In this document: piece by piece, positions 42,362 to 46,164 of the stretch
How positions within the stretch are numbered: position 1 is the stretch's first letter
How the letters are laid out: every line of letters starts with the position of its first letter
Source: Blautia luti
Lineage (GTDB): Bacteria > Bacillota > Clostridia > Lachnospirales > Lachnospiraceae
Assembly: GCF_013304735.1 (NCBI RefSeq)
Contig: NZ_JAAITI010000026.1
Location: forward strand, 1-46,164
DNA: 46,164 nt
Direction: 5' to 3'
Program-made: the position numbers and the translations under genes
The notes under the pieces: generated by a model
Databases searched by the model: none
Seen by the model: the letters and a program-made list of their open reading frames with translations, nothing else
Told to the model about the DNA's origin: nothing

Positions 42362-42420
42362 CCGCAATAATCTTTTGCGGAAACAGGGCAGCATGGAATC
42401 GAACCATGCCTGGTGCTCCC
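42362..42420 (-). promoter_or_regulatory. two hairpins in the csp leader, one a T-arm look-alike
   Basis: The minus strand has GCATGG-TTCGATT-CCATGC (42391-42410), a 6-bp stem with the 7-base loop of a tRNA T-arm, extended by GGG...CCC outside, and then CCGCAA-N7-TTGCGG (42362-42380). The first may end the upstream gene or be a processing site; no acceptor or anticodon arms are present. Confidence 0.45.
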
Positions 42421-42449
42421 CTCCCTGCTATAAAAGGAATCTCTTCCTC

Positions 42450-42953
42450 TTATATTTCTTCGTTTCCCAAAAAAGTCCCGTTATTGAGCGCTGCATCCAC
42501 CCGGCGGATTCCTACCAGCTTCTTTTCATTTATGCCAAAATAAAACCGATAGCGTTTTCCCTCCAAAACTTTTACGTTTTTATCCAGCAAAAGTTCACTC
42601 TGCCGTCCGGTCGGATCACTTACCCGGATCTTCCGTAATCTTGCAAAGGGATTTTTCCCGTCTATCCCGGTTACCAGCCCTTCCACGATTTCATAGGTCT
42701 TTTTATCCGCGGTGCGGAAAATAAGATATGTTCTTATAAACCCGATAATCCCAAGCAGAAAAGACCAGAAAATAAAAGTTTTATCTTTCATCCATGTTCC
42801 CATAAATGATCCGAAAAGCAGGATAAAAAGAGACAGGATACCATATCGCTGGATCCTGTCCTTAAAAAAATCCGGTATATTCTGATAACGTGTTCCAAAA
42901 TCTTCCAAGCATCTATACAGCCTGTGCCAATACGGATGTTCCGTTTGCTTCAA
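42450..42953 (-). CDS. two-segment membrane protein, element accessory
   Basis: 167 residues with a hydrophobic hairpin (about 38-56 and 60-78, [16 protein letters not shown]) and a C-terminal beta domain ([15 protein letters not shown], then [15 protein letters not shown]). Function unknown. Its start overlaps the upstream gene's end by 41 bases, indicating one transcript. Confidence 0.65.
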   Translation of the reverse strand: MKQTEHPYWHRLYRCLEDFGTRYQNIPDFFKDRIQRYGILSLFILLFGSFMGTWMKDKTFIFWSFLLGIIGFIRTYLIFRTADKKTYEIVEGLVTGIDGKNPFARLRKIRVSDPTGRQSELLLDKNVKVLEGKRYRFYFGINEKKLVGIRRVDAALNNGTFLGNEEI

Positions 42954-43602
42954 GGCAGTCCTCCCTTCTTATGTAGTCGATCACAAGCTGTTTCTTATAG
43001 TAAAGCTGCGCTACGCGGATTATAAATTCCCTCTGTATCTGCTCCTGGAGGGAATCTGCCAAATTGGGTTCCCTGCTTTTTGCCTTTTCTTTTAAGCATT
43101 TCAGATGATAGGAAACATCCCCTTCTCTCTGAAGATTGGAAAGTATCTGGTATTCCTCTTCTGTAAGCAGCGGCTTTTTAAAAGCCCTCAGTGAAAACTT
43201 CAGTCCTTTTCCCATGGAAAGGGCTTCCATAAAATGCTTCATGCGTTCTGTCCGTGAAAAGGCCATGGGAGACATGACTGACCGGCTGATAATGCTGTAT
43301 ACAGCTTCCTCTCTGGTACATCCTTCTGTCAGCACAACCAGGCCCCGCTTTACCAGACGGTTCAGGCAAAACTGAAAATCCTCTTTGTCCGCCCATTCCT
43401 GTGCCTGTTTTTCTCCAAGGCTAAATACAAGAAGACGATGCATCTGGGAATGGACCTTATCCTCTTCACAGAAAGACCAGGTGAGCGCAGCCCACAAAAT
43501 AGTTTCCATTTCTGTAAGTACTTTTTCTTCCCCATCTACCCAGACACAAAACCTTCCATCTGCATCATCTTTTTTCATTCCGATTGCTGTATACCATCTC
43601 AT
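42913..43602 (-). CDS. element protein of unknown function
   Basis: A 229-residue soluble protein. The N-terminal half has WVDGEEKVLTEMETILWAAL, then KEDFQFCLNRLVKRGLVVLT, which reads like a winged helix; the C-terminal half is helical (EYQILSNLQREGDVSYHLKC). It might be a DNA-binding or regulatory protein of the element, but this is weak. It overlaps the next gene. Confidence 0.6.
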   Translation of the reverse strand: MRWYTAIGMKKDDADGRFCVWVDGEEKVLTEMETILWAALTWSFCEEDKVHSQMHRLLVFSLGEKQAQEWADKEDFQFCLNRLVKRGLVVLTEGCTREEAVYSIISRSVMSPMAFSRTERMKHFMEALSMGKGLKFSLRAFKKPLLTEEEYQILSNLQREGDVSYHLKCLKEKAKSREPNLADSLQEQIQREFIIRVAQLYYKKQLVIDYIRREDCLEANGTSVLAQAV

Positions 43603-43670
43603 GACATTTCCTCCTTGTCATTTTCACTCTTTCTAATCTCTGCTTCTGATCTGTTTTCTTTCATAACTTG

Positions 43671-44333
43671 TTACCCATACATCATCATTTCCAGGAGTTT
43701 TGGAAGTACATACCCCAAAAGCATGCCTGCTGCCGTACAGATTCCGATATTCGGCCGTCGCAGTTTCCATACTTCCTGTGTTTTGGTCCCGATAATCCTT
43801 GTTCTTCCCGGTACGATCCACCTGAGTTTCCGATAAAACTCCATGAATCCCTGATTGTCAAAGCCAAAGGATCGTACACAGAAAACATCCCGTTCCTGTT
43901 CTTCTTCATCCAAAAGGAAAAAGCTTTTCTGTTCTTTCCCTTCTTTTCGGATCACGATATAAAATTCCGGAACTCCCCGTCTGGTTCCTTCTACGATCTT
44001 ATCCATCTCATCGTAAAAGATCCTGCAGGACTCATATTTTCCGTTTTTTTCCGGCTGGCAGACTGCCAGGCTGTCCTCTTCAAGTGCCATATAACAGTTT
44101 TCTGCCTCCATGATCCTCCGGCTGATTTTTATGGCCTGACGAAGAAGCAGGATTATCGCAAGCGCCAGTGCAGTACACAAATATGCAAGATCCCAGCATC
44201 TTTTCTGGTATATGAAAAAGTATGCGCTGATTCCCTCTGCCACACTGCATATTGCTGTCATAATAAAATACTGTTCTTTAAGGTCCATCAGATGATATAC
44301 ATCATCTTCTGTCGCCTGTAGTCTCAAGGGCAT
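43671..44333 (-). CDS. membrane protein, element accessory
   Basis: 220 residues; two membrane segments at about 22-42 and 48-66 and a third hydrophobic stretch near the end (IGICTAAGMLLGYVLPKLL). The middle is a soluble beta-rich domain (SCRIFYDEMDKIVEGT, then PEFYIVIRKEGK), similar to PH-like domains of membrane proteins. Function unknown. Confidence 0.6.
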   Translation of the reverse strand: MPLRLQATEDDVYHLMDLKEQYFIMTAICSVAEGISAYFFIYQKRCWDLAYLCTALALAIILLLRQAIKISRRIMEAENCYMALEEDSLAVCQPEKNGKYESCRIFYDEMDKIVEGTRRGVPEFYIVIRKEGKEQKSFFLLDEEEQERDVFCVRSFGFDNQGFMEFYRKLRWIVPGRTRIIGTKTQEVWKLRRPNIGICTAAGMLLGYVLPKLLEMMMYG

Positions 44334-44345
44334 CCATCCTTTCCG

Positions 44346-44798
44346 TCATGCCACGCTTATTTTATCCGGGGATTTCTTTTTTTCCTCTCGGCTTTTTATA
44401 TAGTCTGTACATTCCCGGATGGTCTGTTCACACAGGTAATAAGAAAACTTCCCGATATGTGTGTCCTTTTCCCGGAGATTCAAACGGTTCTGAAGCCAGA
44501 TATATGTGCTGTGTTTGGTCATATAACCATTTTTCCAGATTGCATCCAAAGCTCTGTGTGCTTCGATCCGCTTATTACGCAGATTGCTGTCAGCCATGGT
44601 TCCCATGGGACGCATACTTTTTTTGTGTGCCCCAATGTATGAATCACAGGAAGGATAGCCGCTGCATACATACAGGTATTTCTCCGGATCCAGGTTGTTA
44701 TCCCCATAGACATAGGCTGCCGGCCTAAGTACCCCGGGTCTTTTGCAATATGGACAGTACAAGGTTTCCCGCATCTGTTTTTTCTTCTTTTTTGCCAT
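44346..44798 (-). CDS. DUF3268-type zinc-finger protein
   Basis: 150 residues: YCPYCKRPGVLRP and YVCSGYPSCDSYIGAH give four Cys of a zinc finger, followed by MRPMGTMADSNLRNKRIEAH and IWLQNRLNLREKDTHIGKFS, the DUF3268 pattern. It occurs in phages and conjugative elements; the finger suggests nucleic-acid binding. It is 12 bases from the next gene. Confidence 0.85.
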   Translation of the reverse strand: MAKKKKKQMRETLYCPYCKRPGVLRPAAYVYGDNNLDPEKYLYVCSGYPSCDSYIGAHKKSMRPMGTMADSNLRNKRIEAHRALDAIWKNGYMTKHSTYIWLQNRLNLREKDTHIGKFSYYLCEQTIRECTDYIKSREEKKKSPDKISVA

Positions 44799-44889
44799 CT
44801 GACGTCACTCCTTTCCATCTTTATCTCCGATGTTAAAGAAATCCCTTTTTCTGTGTCAACAGAATTCTTTGAAAATCATAAAAACATTT

Positions 44890-45852
44890 TCAGGAAGCTC
44901 TTTTGATAAGCCTTGTGATAATGCCTTCTGCCACTTCATAGTTGTCGTTGATGCGGGTCACCACAAATCCGATCTTATCTTTCTTTCCCGGAAGTGCGGA
45001 CATATTGCAGGAATGTGCCACGGCATTGACTCCGATATCAAGGCGGATAAAATAGGTTCCCTTATAGACTTCCGTAATGATCCCTGTATATTTTCCCTGT
45101 TTATGGCATTTCCGGAGGTTATCTTTATTGATATTGGCTGTCGGACTCTTTGCATCCACTTCTATAATGATCTGGTCAACAGAGCTTGCTTCCACCTTAT
45201 TGACCATGACCAGCACCAGATCACCTACCTGGAATTTTTCTCCGGCATCTACCATCCACTCCCAGGCCATGTCTCTGGCCCGGACAGATACTTCTACACC
45301 AAAGACTTCCAGGCGGACTGCCTTGGGAGCTACCGCGATAACCCTTGCTTCTACGATCCTGCCTTCATAAAGCATTGGTTTTTCTGTATCTTCCCCAAGG
45401 TAAAAAGTCTGCCTCTTTTTAAGCATTGCATCTTTTCTGGATGCTACAACACTCCGGCTCTTGTTATCCAGATCTTTGATGATGAAATCAATGTCACAGC
45501 CGAGCATGTTGTTAGCAATACGGACCTGACGGTTTAAGGTATCCGCGTTTTCACGCCCGTCTCCCTGAAGGTTGATCATCATTTCATTCATTGGGATAAT
45601 GATCCGGAAACCATTAAAGTATGTAACAGCAACCATCCATCCACTCTCCAGTTTTTCAATGCCCCCAAGCTGGCCCGTCAGGATCTTTCTGGTACGATGT
45701 GCATTCAAAAGCTGATGCCATCTGGCTTCTTCCTGTTCCTCCATGCTTTCAACCTGCGCGTCTACATCGATTGTCAAAACACCATCGTAGACTGCACGCG
45801 GAACATCTTTTTCCCCGTTTCCCGCCAAAACTGTTTTTTTGGTATCCTCCAT
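44890..45852 (-). CDS. S1-domain-like RNA-binding protein of the element
   Basis: 320 residues. At least two OB/S1-like units are visible: about 75-140 (ILTGQLGGIEKLESGWMVAV, then GFRIIIPMNEMM) and about 165-245 (YEGRIVEARVIAVAPKAVRL, then VGDLVLVMVNKVE), and a third C-terminal unit (YTGIITEVYKGTYFIRLDIG). These resemble ribosomal protein S1 domains. The start at 45852 has AGGAGG; the frame is open further upstream through a terminator. It lies behind a promoter at 46001-46029 and a hairpin at 45946-45974, so is probably attenuated. Function unknown. Confidence 0.75.
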   Translation of the reverse strand: MEDTKKTVLAGNGEKDVPRAVYDGVLTIDVDAQVESMEEQEEARWHQLLNAHRTRKILTGQLGGIEKLESGWMVAVTYFNGFRIIIPMNEMMINLQGDGRENADTLNRQVRIANNMLGCDIDFIIKDLDNKSRSVVASRKDAMLKKRQTFYLGEDTEKPMLYEGRIVEARVIAVAPKAVRLEVFGVEVSVRARDMAWEWMVDAGEKFQVGDLVLVMVNKVEASSVDQIIIEVDAKSPTANINKDNLRKCHKQGKYTGIITEVYKGTYFIRLDIGVNAVAHSCNMSALPGKKDKIGFVVTRINDNYEVAEGIITRLIKRAS

Positions 45853-45872
45853 ATACTTCCTCCTGTTCTTAT

Positions 45873-45980
45873 TTATTTTTGTCTTCTCTGCTCCATCCAG
45901 AAAACTCCTTTTCCTCCGGTACTCAGGAAAGACAAAAGAAGACACAAAAAAAGCAGCCCGTTTAAAGCTGCTTTCTTCAT
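45873..45980 (-). CDS. candidate 35-residue leader peptide
   Basis: MKKAALNGLLFLCLLLSFLS with a short polar tail ending EQRRQK, a signal-peptide-like hydrophobic peptide. Its first codons lie within the arms of the terminator hairpin 45946-45974. The ribosome site (AAGAAGG) is close to the ATG and weak. It could be an attenuation leader or a small membrane peptide. Confidence 0.4.
   Translation of the reverse strand: MKKAALNGLLFLCLLLSFLSTGGKGVFWMEQRRQK
45946..45974 (-). terminator. intrinsic terminator within the leader of the S1-like gene (attenuator)
   Basis: AAAGCAGC-N9-GCTGCTTT followed by seven T on the minus strand. It lies between the promoter (46001-46029) and the start codon (45852), so transcription must read through it. 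Confidence 0.8.
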
Positions 45981-46000
45981 GCCTTCTTTTTACAGATACC

Positions 46001-46029
46001 ATTCTATAATACATGGAATTCTATGTCAA
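46001..46029 (-). promoter_or_regulatory. promoter of the S1-like gene operon
   Basis: TTGACA (46024-46029), 17-base spacer, TAGAAT (46001-46006) on the minus strand. It is a near-consensus housekeeping promoter. Confidence 0.85.
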
Positions 46030-46068
46030 TATTACCTTAATTGCAATAGCGTCGCATATCGGTTTCTT

Positions 46069-46164
46069 TCATCTTTTCAGGTCAGCAAACAACTCGTCAA
46101 GGTCATTGAAGCCCTTTACAGACGGGTCTTTTGCAATCCTTTCCGCTTCCAGCATGGCAGCAAC
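46069..46164 (-). CDS. RelB/DinJ-family antitoxin, C-terminal part
   Basis: 31 residues to a TGA, cut by the window edge: VAAMLEAERIAKDPSVKGFN, then DLDELFADLKR. This is the toxin-binding tail of RelB/DinJ antitoxins. A toxin gene normally follows directly; here only a stub of 11 codons (MKETDMRRYCN) precedes the next promoter, so the toxin is missing or elsewhere. Confidence 0.85.
   Translation of the reverse strand, partial: VAAMLEAERIAKDPSVKGFNDLDELFADLKR

Noticed and set aside
42391..42410. tRNA gene suggested by GGTTCGATTCC
   Set aside because: Only the T-arm is present; no matching acceptor 5' strand, D-arm or anticodon arm nearby.
43603..43664. 21-residue ORF (MKENRSEAEIRK) overlapping the next start
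   Set aside because: No ribosome binding site upstream and composition not distinctive.
1..46164. CRISPR array or rRNA genes
   Set aside because: No set of evenly spaced direct repeats and no rRNA-like sequence seen; the internal repeats at 30-34 kb are diverged Cna-B coding modules.

Overview
The window reads as chromosome of a gut-type Clostridia bacterium, most likely Lachnospiraceae. The support is the Firmicutes-type galT, the many DUF families typical of that group (DUF4825, DUF3784, SdpI-like, DUF6483), the strong AGGAGG ribosome sites, and a conjugative-element accessory block of the kind found in those genomes. No species name can be given. Almost everything is on the minus strand; the plus-strand exceptions are a membrane protein at 14.3 kb, a 25-residue micro-ORF at 16.95 kb, the sigma/anti-sigma pair at 22.3-24.2 kb, and a possible small RNA at 42 kb.

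Left part (1-5.7 kb): a large DUF4209 protein with an RNxxxHG motif, followed by a response regulator, histidine kinase and lipoprotein set (4948-5607, 3686-4945, 2193-3575). From 5.7 to 22.2 kb is an accessory zone rich in scars. It holds a duplicated fragment of a YhcG-type nuclease gene, a CAAX-type protease whose start has apparently been cut by an IS200/IS605 element (tnpA+tnpB), an HTH/ATPase fusion pseudogene, small cargo genes separated by related intergenic repeats (DUF6483, GNAT, SdpI), an intact YhcG nuclease, an L,D-transpeptidase, galT with a DUF2500 gene and the tail of an AraC regulator, a run of small membrane and zinc-ribbon proteins, an unannotated protein with a PD-(D/E)XK-like signature, and a decayed ABC exporter.

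From 22.3 to 28.7 kb are two regulatory systems. One is an ECF sigma factor with its membrane anti-sigma factor, preceded by a plausible self-recognised promoter. The other is a BlaI repressor plus a BlaR1-like M56 membrane protease. The protease has no penicillin-binding sensor domain; it carries an extracellular NGDGTW-type module that is also found in the secreted protein encoded next door. TACANNTGTA operators lie at both promoters, so sensor, repressor and secreted protein look like one circuit. This is my best candidate for an undescribed system.

From about 28.7 kb to the right edge lies part of an integrative conjugative element. It contains a class B sortase and a 2174-residue thioester/Cna-B adhesin of about 14 modules, a CHC2/DUF3854 primase-like protein, an ERF single-strand annealing protein, a DUF932-like protein, a cold-shock protein, a DUF3268 zinc-finger protein, several unknown conserved-looking proteins and microproteins, an S1-like protein behind a probable transcription attenuator, and the end of a RelB/DinJ antitoxin gene cut by the window edge. 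Relaxase, coupling protein, VirB4 and integrase genes are not in the window.
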